Part shown: piece after piece, positions 25,253-32,225 of the stretch
Layout: every line of letters starts with the position of its first letter
How positions within the stretch are numbered: the stretch's first letter is position 1
Assembly (NCBI GenBank): GCA_023412195.1
Contig: JAEYNZ010000052.1
Location: 3,257 to 67,256, forward strand
DNA from: Bacteroidota bacterium
GTDB taxonomy: Bacteria; Bacteroidota; Bacteroidia; Bacteroidales; Prolixibacteraceae
Direction: 5' to 3'
DNA: 64,000 nucleotides
The notes under the pieces: generated by a model
What the model saw: the letters and a program-made list of their open reading frames with translations, nothing else
What the model was told of the DNA's origin: nothing
Database searches by the model: none
Made by a program: the position numbers and the translations under genes

Positions 25253-26605
25253 TTATAATTTCATTTCCCATCCTTTTTCATATTCACGCGACCACAGCTT
25301 TTGAGCCTGTTTGTCACCTTTGATGTGACCATTCTCAGGATTGATATCAAGCGAACGTCCCACACGCTGTGCAATATTTCCAAGCTGTACGAGTAAAGTG
25401 CTCTTGTGTCCTGAATCTATATCAGCCACCAGGTTTTCACCGGAAAATATGTTATTAAACTGGTTTCTTATATGCAGGGAATCGAGGTGGCTTGAAGGAT
25501 TGGCTGCATCGCGGGGGTCAATCTGCCGGTTATCTTTCACCTCCTTCACAATGTTGTTTTTCATGTCGAACACGGTATATTCATTTCCCGCAGGAATGAG
25601 CATACTGCCCTTTTCACCGTAAAATACAACACCGACAGAGCTTCCCTCAATGTGCTTCCCGTTACAGCTGCGTCCTTCCCAGCTCATGGAAACACCTTCT
25701 TTAAAATCAAGATTGATAACCTGTGTATCGGGTGTTTCCCAGTCATCGGAGTAGTGGTATCTTCCTCCATTTGAGCTTACCTTTACAGGGTAGTCAACCC
25801 CAAATCCCCACCGGAGGAGGTCGATCATATGTGTGCCGTTATTTAAGGCTTCCCCGGTACCCCAGTGCCAGAACCAGTGCCAGTTGTAGTGCACAATGTT
25901 GTCCCTGTAATCTATGCGGGGGGCGGGGCCTTGCCACAATTCCCAGTTAAGCCATTCCGGGACTGCTGTTTTTTTGCCTGTACCTATGGAGCCACGGTTA
26001 TTGGTATACCATCCTTTTCCAAAGTATGGCCTGCCGATGATTCCATTTTTTAGCTCTTCTATACCCTGTACCACGTTGGGGTATGAACGGCGCTGGTTAC
26101 CCATCTGGACCGATTTTTTATATCTTTTTGCAGCTTCGACAAGGATTTCTCCCTCACGCGGACTGTGACTGCATGGTTTTTCAAGGTAAACATGTTTCCC
26201 GGCCTGCATGGCCAGCAAGGCTGCAGGTGCATGCCAGTGGTCGGGAGCTGCAACCACAAGAATATCGATGTCCCTGCTTTCAAGCGACTTTCTGAAATCT
26301 GTAAATCCCTGTGGCTTTTTATTCTGAACTTTCTGAACATCAGCAATACACTTATCGGTTGCCCGTGAATCCACATCGCAGATATGCAGAACTTCACAGT
26401 TATCCTGGAAGGCAAAATTCTGTGCAAGTGCACTGCCCCGGGAATTGACACCCATTACAGATGCCCTGAGCATATTATTGGCACCAATGATCCTATTATA
26501 GCTTGAGGCGCTGAAGCCCGGAAGGATTCCTCCTACAACAATCCCTGCAGAAATACCTGCTGATTTTTTAATGAAGTCCCTTCTCGTCCTGGAATTTTTG
26601 TTCAT
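25253..26605 (-). CDS. Gfo/Idh/MocA oxidoreductase with Tat-type signal (GH109-like size)
   Basis: Protein of 450 aa. It opens with a twin-arginine signal (TRRDFIKKSAGISAGIV) and an NAD-binding stretch (ASVMGVNSRGSALAQNF). The conserved Lys is in VYLEKPCSHSPREGE, and the C-terminal sheet domain contains HWFWHWGTGEALNNGTHMID, typical of the long Bacteroidota branch of this family. Some relatives of this size are NAD-dependent glycosidases (GH109), so it could be either an oxidoreductase or such a hydrolase. It is the first structural gene after the LacI regulator, 37 bp downstream, too close for a clear separate promoter. Confidence 0.82.
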   Translation of the reverse strand: MNKNSRTRRDFIKKSAGISAGIVVGGILPGFSASSYNRIIGANNMLRASVMGVNSRGSALAQNFAFQDNCEVLHICDVDSRATDKCIADVQKVQNKKPQGFTDFRKSLESRDIDILVVAAPDHWHAPAALLAMQAGKHVYLEKPCSHSPREGEILVEAAKRYKKSVQMGNQRRSYPNVVQGIEELKNGIIGRPYFGKGWYTNNRGSIGTGKKTAVPEWLNWELWQGPAPRIDYRDNIVHYNWHWFWHWGTGEALNNGTHMIDLLRWGFGVDYPVKVSSNGGRYHYSDDWETPDTQVINLDFKEGVSMSWEGRSCNGKHIEGSSVGVVFYGEKGSMLIPAGNEYTVFDMKNNIVKEVKDNRQIDPRDAANPSSHLDSLHIRNQFNNIFSGENLVADIDSGHKSTLLVQLGNIAQRVGRSLDINPENGHIKGDKQAQKLWSREYEKGWEMKL

Positions 26606-26642
26606 GGTTTTTTATTTAATGATGTATTATAATTACCCTGCT

Positions 26643-27719
26643 TTACTTCCATCCGTTAAAAGAAAGATAAAAATCAAGGTTCTCACGGATAATGATATCC
26701 AGTGGAACATACTGCACCTTATCAGGCATTTTATTATATATAAAAAAGTCGAACAGGGTTTTAATGGCCTGCTTTCCCTGCTGAACTGCACTTTGTGAAA
26801 TGATATAGTCGATTTTGCCGTTTTTCAGATGTTCGATATTTTCCTTTACCAGATCGAACCCCACAAGCCTGATATCAAGATCGTGAACCCTGTGAAATTC
26901 AGAAATAAGAAAAGCTTTTGAATTGGTTGCAAAGACACCTTCAATGGCAGGATGACGGATATAATGCCTTGTAAGCTCAGTGTTAATGGCCTCTTTCCCG
27001 GTTGATTTGATTGTAAGTGAATGGATAATATGCCTATTCTTCAGTCCCTTTTTAATGAAATAGTTTCTGAAGCCTGCCTCGATCCGCCGTTGGGCTGATG
27101 CATTCTCAAACCCCTTGACCATGTTTACAATGAGTATTTCTCCTTTCTCAGGGAGAACTGAATGAAGCAGCTTACCTGCTATATAGCCGCTGCGTTTTAA
27201 ATCAGGTCCTATATATGAAAGACATTGCTCCCCTTTGATGTCGGCATCGATGAAAATATATGGTATCCCTTTTTCCTTCAGGTGACTAATGAATGCTTTC
27301 CCCTCCTTTATAAATAAGGGTGCCAGAACCACCCCGTCAGGGTCCATGGCTATAATTCTGTTAGCCTGTTCAATGAAAGATTTTTCATCGAAAAGGTCAT
27401 AAAAGAAAAAGTCGGAAATGATGCCATAATCTTTAAATTGCGCTGAGGCAGTCCTTAAGCCCTGCAGTGGCATCGACCAATAATCACCTGAAGATGTTGC
27501 TGAGGGCATAAGAATACAAATATTGAATTGGTTTCCAAGTGCCAGGGTGCGGGCAAGCAGGTTTGGATTAAAGTTCAGCTTCGTTATAGCCTCTTCCACA
27601 ATTCTGATTTTTTCGGGAGAAACCTTACCACGCTTGTGCAGTACCCTGTCGATTGTGCCTGCAGAAACCCTGGCATAATGTGCAACATCCTGAATGGTTA
27701 CCTTTTTATTTTTCTGCAT
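26643..27719 (-). CDS. LacI-family transcriptional regulator
   Basis: DNA-binding repressor/activator of 358 aa. The start MQKNKKVTIQDVAHYA was chosen because the longer frame adds a non-conserved leader and crosses the promoter. The helix-turn-helix is at residues ~5-26 (VTIQDVAHYARVSAGTIDRVL), followed by the hinge (NLLARTLALG) and a periplasmic-binding-protein-like sugar domain of type 1. It leads the sugar operon, so the inducer is probably a sugar handled by the neighbours. A perfect 16-bp palindrome upstream of its promoter is a likely autoregulatory operator. Confidence 0.92.
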   Translation of the reverse strand: MQKNKKVTIQDVAHYARVSAGTIDRVLHKRGKVSPEKIRIVEEAITKLNFNPNLLARTLALGNQFNICILMPSATSSGDYWSMPLQGLRTASAQFKDYGIISDFFFYDLFDEKSFIEQANRIIAMDPDGVVLAPLFIKEGKAFISHLKEKGIPYIFIDADIKGEQCLSYIGPDLKRSGYIAGKLLHSVLPEKGEILIVNMVKGFENASAQRRIEAGFRNYFIKKGLKNRHIIHSLTIKSTGKEAINTELTRHYIRHPAIEGVFATNSKAFLISEFHRVHDLDIRLVGFDLVKENIEHLKNGKIDYIISQSAVQQGKQAIKTLFDFFIYNKMPDKVQYVPLDIIIRENLDFYLSFNGWK

Positions 27720-27739
27720 AGGATCTGTGTTGATCAGAA

Positions 27740-27770
27740 CAAATCTATGTAAATGATTATCAATTTCAAA
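27740..27770 (-). promoter_or_regulatory. Promoter of the LacI-led sugar operon
   Basis: On the minus strand the -33 element TTTG lies at 27767-27770 and the -7 element TAGATTTG at 27740-27747, with 19 bp between. Both match the Bacteroidota consensus and lie about 20 bp before the chosen LacI start codon. Confidence 0.65.
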
Positions 27771-27776
27771 ATATTT

Positions 27777-27792
27777 GTGTGTGCGCACACAC
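27777..27792. promoter_or_regulatory. 16-bp perfect palindrome, probable LacI-family operator
   Basis: GTGTGTGCGCACACAC is its own reverse complement, with a central CG step like many LacI-family operators. It ends 6 bp upstream of the -33 element. Its position fits autoregulation of the operon or regulation of the divergent gene at 28015. Confidence 0.65.
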
Positions 27793-28014
27793 TACTTTAT
27801 TGCCAGCTTTCAACTGAAATTGTATAAGTGATCTGAATTATAATGAAATGGCAGTAATGAAAAGCTTCAGTTAAAATTATGAGGAAACAATTATTTTATG
27901 CAATAACATTCTTTTACTTATAATCAAATAATTTGTTTTTTTACATCCGGCATTTGGCACTTATAAATTACTGAATATATTTTATGTGGCAATAAGATTT
28001 CCATTTTCCGGAAT

Positions 28015-28407
28015 ATGTTTATGAGAATAACAATTTTCATCATCTTCTTCTTGTATTGTAGTCATGCATGGTCGCAGGTGACCAATATTGTTATTCCGGA
28101 TGAACAGGAGCAAGTGCGTTTTAAAAATATTATCGCTTCAAACATTGAGGCACGCAGTTTATACCATTTTGTTGCCACGGCTGCCACTGCACCTTTGAAG
28201 CATGTACAGCTTCCGCTTGATAATATACATTATGAAGGCCTGTTTGATATGGATCCTCTAAGAAAAAATACAGTAAAAAGTTTTCCTGATAATGACTATG
28301 TAGCTCATCTCAGAAAATCCGGGTTTTATAGTTTCATTCTGTGGCAAATTCATCAAAAACTGATTCGGTTTTTGTTTGTTAAAGGGTTAAATTATTCTAT
28401 ATGCTAA
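28015..28407 (+). pseudogene. Short secreted protein, probable truncated lyase-like remnant
   Basis: Reading frame of 130 aa with a clear signal peptide (RITIFIIFFLYCSHAWSQ). The body reads like the start of alginate-lyase/six-hairpin-type secreted enzymes: an EARSLYHFV helix, then the segment IHYEGLFDMDPLRKNTVK and a DNDYVAHLRKSG helix. Such enzymes run to several hundred residues, but here the similarity stops near residue 105 and a basic tail runs into the start of the next gene, overlapping it by 7 bp. I therefore read it as a 3'-truncated remnant. A genuine short secreted protein is the alternative. The resemblance is remembered, not searched. Confidence 0.45.
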
Positions 28408-29357
28408 TTAACAGTTTATTACTCGTTTTGGGGCTGGTTGTGCTTATAAAGGGCGCCGACTGGATGGTAGCCGGGGCATCAGCCCTGGCAAAAAAGTACA
28501 AAGTATCGGACCTGGTAATAGGACTTACTATTGTGGCATTTGGAACTTCGGCTCCTGAACTGGTGGTAAATGTGATTGCCTCAAGCCAAAGCTTCGACGA
28601 TATTGTTCTGGGTAACGTCCTGGGGAGTAATATCGCGAATCTTTTTTTGATCCTTGGCGTAACCGGCATCATATATCCCCTGATGGTTCAGTCGAGTACG
28701 ACCTGGCGTGAAATTCCCATGTCGCTGGGAGCAGTAATTGTGCTGTACCTGCTTGCCAACGATCTTTTCGGAACCGGAAACCTAGTGGTTTCACGTATTG
28801 ATGGAATGATTCTCTTGTTGTTTTTTGGATTGTTCCTGTTTTATATATTCCGTCTTGCAAAAAGCGATCCTGCCCCGCACGAAGTTGTTGTAAGCCCTAT
28901 GTCCGGATTTAAAATGGGCATTCTGATCGCGATAGGACTGGCAGGACTTGTATTCGGTGGACGGCTTGTTGTGAACAATGCCATTAAAATTGCAACAGAA
29001 CTGGGTTTGAGTGAAAAGATTATCGGATTTACAATTGTGGCAGTCGGAACTTCTCTGCCCGAACTGGCAACGTCGGTGGTGGCAGCTATCAGGAAAAACA
29101 CCAATATAGCCGTGGGTAATATTATAGGGTCTAATATATTCAATATCCTTTTTGTCCTGGCTGTCAGTTCACTTGTCCTGCCTGTTCAATATAATACAAT
29201 TTTCAACACAGATATGTACCTGTTGGCTGGCGGAACTTTGGTCCTTTTTATAGCCATGTTCACCGGCAATACAAAAAAACTCGATCGCTGGGAGGCTGTC
29301 ATTCTCCTGCTGATCTATATTGGCTACACTGGCTGGCTGGTGTCGAAGGAACTATAA
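28401..29357 (+). CDS. Calcium/sodium antiporter (CaCA family, YrbG-like)
   Basis: Inner-membrane exchanger of 318 aa with about ten helices in two inverted halves. The alpha-repeats are explicit: VAFGTSAPELVVNVIA (about residues 47-62) and VAVGTSLPELATSVVA (about 214-229), each with the GTSxPE core that binds cations. GSNIANLFLILGV and GSNIFNILFVLAV follow the repeats as expected. It exchanges Ca2+ against Na+ or H+. It stands between two gene remnants, so its co-transcription with neighbours is uncertain. Confidence 0.92.
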   Translation: MLINSLLLVLGLVVLIKGADWMVAGASALAKKYKVSDLVIGLTIVAFGTSAPELVVNVIASSQSFDDIVLGNVLGSNIANLFLILGVTGIIYPLMVQSSTTWREIPMSLGAVIVLYLLANDLFGTGNLVVSRIDGMILLLFFGLFLFYIFRLAKSDPAPHEVVVSPMSGFKMGILIAIGLAGLVFGGRLVVNNAIKIATELGLSEKIIGFTIVAVGTSLPELATSVVAAIRKNTNIAVGNIIGSNIFNILFVLAVSSLVLPVQYNTIFNTDMYLLAGGTLVLFIAMFTGNTKKLDRWEAVILLLIYIGYTGWLVSKEL

Positions 29358-29485
29358 CTTCCCTGACCGTAGATTTCTCTGTAAACATCTGCCTGCAATG
29401 ATACTGGATAAAATCAAACGACTGGTTTTAAGAAGTCGCCCCAGGTATCAAACGGATACTGCATACGTAGAAAGAATTCCTGCAG

Positions 29486-29683
29486 ATGTCATCAGGGATG
29501 CAGCACAAGTCTGAGATAATTATTTCTGAAACGAATTGTCCTAAATTATTATTCAAGATACGTGAACTTGATTTATTAAAGCGTCTGTCTGAAAATGTAT
29601 ACATCACCACCATTATACAGGCAGAGTTCACAAAACCATTAACTGGATGGATTAAAATTAAATCACTATCTGATAACCAATAA
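29486..29683 (+). pseudogene. Truncated PIN-domain (VapC/DUF3368-like) toxin remnant
   Basis: A 65-residue frame whose core reads SEIIISETNCPKLLFKI followed by RELDLLKRLSENVYITT and GWIKIKSLSDN. This follows the N-terminal third of PIN-domain proteins of the DUF3368 type (IIISDTxxLIxL, an ELDLLKKLY helix, VIITPEV, DWIxIK). The family runs to about 150 residues; this one stops at 65, losing the later acidic residues of the nuclease site, and the usual ISDT reads ISET. The stop abuts a terminator hairpin. No intact antitoxin is recognisable: the preceding in-frame stretch (29398-29514) has no family match that I can see. Confidence 0.6.
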
Positions 29684-29720
29684 AAAACCGCCAGGCTTAA
29701 CCGGCGGCTTATATTTTTCT
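29682..29720. terminator. Hairpin terminator, likely bidirectional
   Basis: CCGCC at 29688-29692 pairs with GGCGG at 29703-29707. Read on the minus strand it is followed by a run of six T, placing it as terminator of the DUF1080 gene. On the plus strand a T-rich tract follows as well. Confidence 0.65.
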
Positions 29721-29747
29721 TTTCGAGGAAGAGATATTCAATATTGG

Positions 29748-30749
29748 TTACTTTAATACAGGCGTGAGCACAATGTTGCGATACGAAACCTTACCATGGT
29801 CGCCCTGGAGATAAATCGGACCTTTTTTGAATACATCGCCACTGATGGCACCTCCGGTTGGCCCATAAACCGGCTGGTTATCGATAATAGTTGTGCCATT
29901 GAGTTTAACTGTTACATGCCTGTCCACAAGCGTAATGTCCATCGACTGCCATTCTCCTGCAGGTTTTTCAGCTGCCTGTGAAGGTGTAATCCGGCTGTAC
30001 AATGCACCCATATTATGTGAATCGGGCTCTTTGCCATAAGAATCCATTACCTGGATTTCATACATGCCACGCAGGTAGACCCCGCTGTTGCTCCCCTGTG
30101 GTACATTTACTTCCAGAGTAAGGTTAAAATCACCGAACACTTCTTCTGTACGGATGTTACCATACGACACGCGTTCACCCTGTTTTTGTACCGGGTCATT
30201 TACCAGGATGCCCTTTTCAACCTTAAACCCATTTACCTGGTTCGGGTCAAGTAGTTTCCATCCTGCAAGGTCTTTGCCGTTGAACAGTTTAATGGGTTTT
30301 CCATATTTCACCTGCGAAAGATCAGGCTTTGAGGGGACAGAAGGAAGTTTCCATCCATAAAATTTCATCTTAGTTGCCGCCATCCCGTTTCTGGCCGGTT
30401 CAAGTGATATACCTGAAATACGGTCGCCGCTGCGGGTAATTTCAAATACATGCGGAACGATCATTTTCCTGTCTTTTCCGTTCCTGTCTTTCCGCATAAC
30501 CTCTCCTGCTCGCATCACAACCAGGTTGTTGTCGTCTGCAAGAAAAACATTCTGAACAGGCAATACGCTTCCCCAGCGCCACAGGAGTTCGGCATCAAGA
30601 ACTCCATCGTTTTCAAAAACATGCAGCCAGCCAATTGAACCTCCTTCAATCTCAAGGCTCCACATCCCGTAAAAACTGTCAGGTTTCTGTGCACTGGCAG
30701 CAAGAGCTGTCAATAATACTGAAATGAACAACAGTGATAATTTCTTCAT
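29748..30749 (-). CDS. Secreted DUF1080 (3-keto-disaccharide hydrolase-like) protein
   Basis: Exported protein of 333 aa with a clear signal (KKLSLLFISVLLTALAASAQ). The C-terminal half (about 150-330) is a concanavalin-like DUF1080 domain: FNGKDLAGWKLLD at its start, GSNSGVYLRGMYEIQVMDS in the middle and PIYLQGDHGKVSYRNIVL at the end. Members have been linked to hydrolysis of 3-keto-glycosides, acting together with Gfo/Idh-type oxidases. The N-terminal ~140 residues form a separate beta-rich domain. Its location 2 kb from the two exported Gfo/Idh proteins is suggestive, but it is transcribed separately. Confidence 0.85.
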   Translation of the reverse strand: MKKLSLLFISVLLTALAASAQKPDSFYGMWSLEIEGGSIGWLHVFENDGVLDAELLWRWGSVLPVQNVFLADDNNLVVMRAGEVMRKDRNGKDRKMIVPHVFEITRSGDRISGISLEPARNGMAATKMKFYGWKLPSVPSKPDLSQVKYGKPIKLFNGKDLAGWKLLDPNQVNGFKVEKGILVNDPVQKQGERVSYGNIRTEEVFGDFNLTLEVNVPQGSNSGVYLRGMYEIQVMDSYGKEPDSHNMGALYSRITPSQAAEKPAGEWQSMDITLVDRHVTVKLNGTTIIDNQPVYGPTGGAISGDVFKKGPIYLQGDHGKVSYRNIVLTPVLK

Positions 30750-30914
30750 CTTTTAAAAGGTTTATTTGATTTTTAATCTGTAAAGACAAACATACAAAAA
30801 AGATTGAAGGGCATCAGGATGTTTAAACGTGAAAATATTCTCCGTTCAAACCCCCGTCCTCGTTTTAATGAAATCTTATTTGAAATAGGCAATCTCCTTG
30901 ATAAAGTCATTCTT

Positions 30915-30989
30915 AACTCAAATTAAATTCAAATTAAATTCAATTATAAATGAGTTTACATTGAATTTATATTGAGTTTAGTTTGAATT
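30915..30989. repeat. AT-rich imperfect inverted repeat
   Basis: A 30-bp arm at 30915-30944 is the reverse complement of 30960-30989 at 25 positions, around a 15-nt loop. Inside each arm the unit AAATTAAATTC or its complement recurs. It lies 5' of the DUF1080 gene. Confidence 0.5.
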
Positions 30990-31086
30990 TGAATTGAATT
31001 TAGTATAGCTTTGGTATGTTTACTTTTGTTCAGTGCTGAATATTTTCCATAGGGTAATTTGTACCATTTGTGTCCGGGTAATATTT

Positions 31087-31226
31087 GAGATTTCTCCCTA
31101 TAGTCGAATTAACGGTATTTTCCAGGCTTTTATGTTGGGAAGGGCAGGATGGCGGCTTTGACACCATCTTATCCCTCCACACTATATAACTGATTGATTG
31201 TCATCCCGAACGAAGTGAGAGATCTC
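31087..31226. repeat. 140-bp inverted-repeat hairpin element, copy B
   Basis: Same length, orientation and plan as 1409-1548. The ends at 31087-31113 and 31200-31226 share the GAGAT...CTC frame, and a central hairpin (31138-31152 with 31164-31178) surrounds a loop beginning CGGCTT. The stem sequence differs from copy A and is imperfect (11 of 15 pairs plus two G-T pairs), while the GGCGGCTT segment is the same in both. Confidence 0.7.
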
Positions 31227-31365
31227 AAGATTCACAGGTTTAATAATTTTACCGGACAACATTTATTTTGTACCATCATTTTCTTTTTGTTGGTATTGCA
31301 ACTTTATCAAAGCTTTTTTTATTTTTCCACGGTTAATTTACGCGATACCATAGGTGTTGCTCTGA

Positions 31366-31950
31366 TCAATAAATCAGATCACAGGCTTCGGGCGGCATCC
31401 AGTGAGAATCTTTTCCTTTCCACTTAACATTGCAGCCTATTGGATTTGTAACCGGGACAGACACTTGTTTGCCGGAAGTGAGCTCATCAAGTGCACGGTC
31501 GAGATCATTAACCGTCATTTTGGAAACATCGCGGGGATTATCTACTCCGCGGCCAGTATAAACAAGCTTCCGATCCTGGTTGAAAACAAAGAAATGAGGC
31601 GTTCGGAGTGCACCGTAAGCAAGTGCAATGGCTTGTGATTCATCATGCAGATATTTCCATGGAAACTGATGGTCTTCCATTCTTTGAACCATATATTCGA
31701 AACTGTCTTCGGGATATGTTTCTTCACTGTTGGAATTTATGGCCACAAATACTACTCCCTTATGTTTGTATTTTTCGGCTGTTTCCCTGGTTATTTCATC
31801 GCTGCCTTTAACATAAGGGCAGTGATTACATGTGAAAAATATGACGAGGAACTTTGCATCTGCAAAGCTATGGATGGAATAGGTTTTACCATCGGTTGCA
31901 GGCAGATCAAAATCAAATGCCTTTTCTCCCAATTCAAGTGTATATGCCAT
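31366..31950 (-). CDS. Thioredoxin-fold protein (AhpC/TSA/TlpA-like)
   Basis: Soluble thioredoxin-like protein of 194 aa without a signal peptide. The redox-site region reads VIFFTCNHCPYVKGSDEI, a CxxC in the position of the peroxiredoxin/TlpA site, followed by VVFVAINSNSEETYPED and the cis-Pro strand RTPHFFVFNQDRKLVYTGRG. This pattern is typical of the conserved thioredoxin family members annotated only as thioredoxin-like. It probably catalyses thiol-disulfide exchange or reduces peroxides. It stands alone, with about 275 bp of non-coding DNA before ligA. Confidence 0.85.
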   Translation of the reverse strand: MAYTLELGEKAFDFDLPATDGKTYSIHSFADAKFLVIFFTCNHCPYVKGSDEITRETAEKYKHKGVVFVAINSNSEETYPEDSFEYMVQRMEDHQFPWKYLHDESQAIALAYGALRTPHFFVFNQDRKLVYTGRGVDNPRDVSKMTVNDLDRALDELTSGKQVSVPVTNPIGCNVKWKGKDSHWMPPEACDLIY

Positions 31951-32225
31951 TATATGAGGTTTTAATTTAACTTCTAAATAACTTCATTATCAATAAAGGG
32001 CACTGCAGCAGGATGAGCCAGCCCATTGCTGACATGTTCTCGTCCGGCTGATGCCACAATGAAGCCACACCATCAAAATCTGTTCTTGTCACATTGTATT
32101 GCAGCTTATCCCCTCAATATTCTTTATCTAGTTATAAGAAATTCAACCTTACTTTGTTTAACTGTGAAAGGAAATCTTGTGTATTTTTAACCAATAAAAG
32201 TATTTAAGAAAATATATTCTGGCTA

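Larger units (their letters stand above)
30750..31365. other. Long intergenic region with AT-rich inverted repeat and repeat copy B
   Basis: No gene is supported. It holds an AT-rich imperfect inverted repeat (30915-30989) and the second copy of the 140-bp hairpin element (31087-31226). A 77-codon plus-strand frame from 31194 begins inside that element and is not protein-like. Confidence 0.6.
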
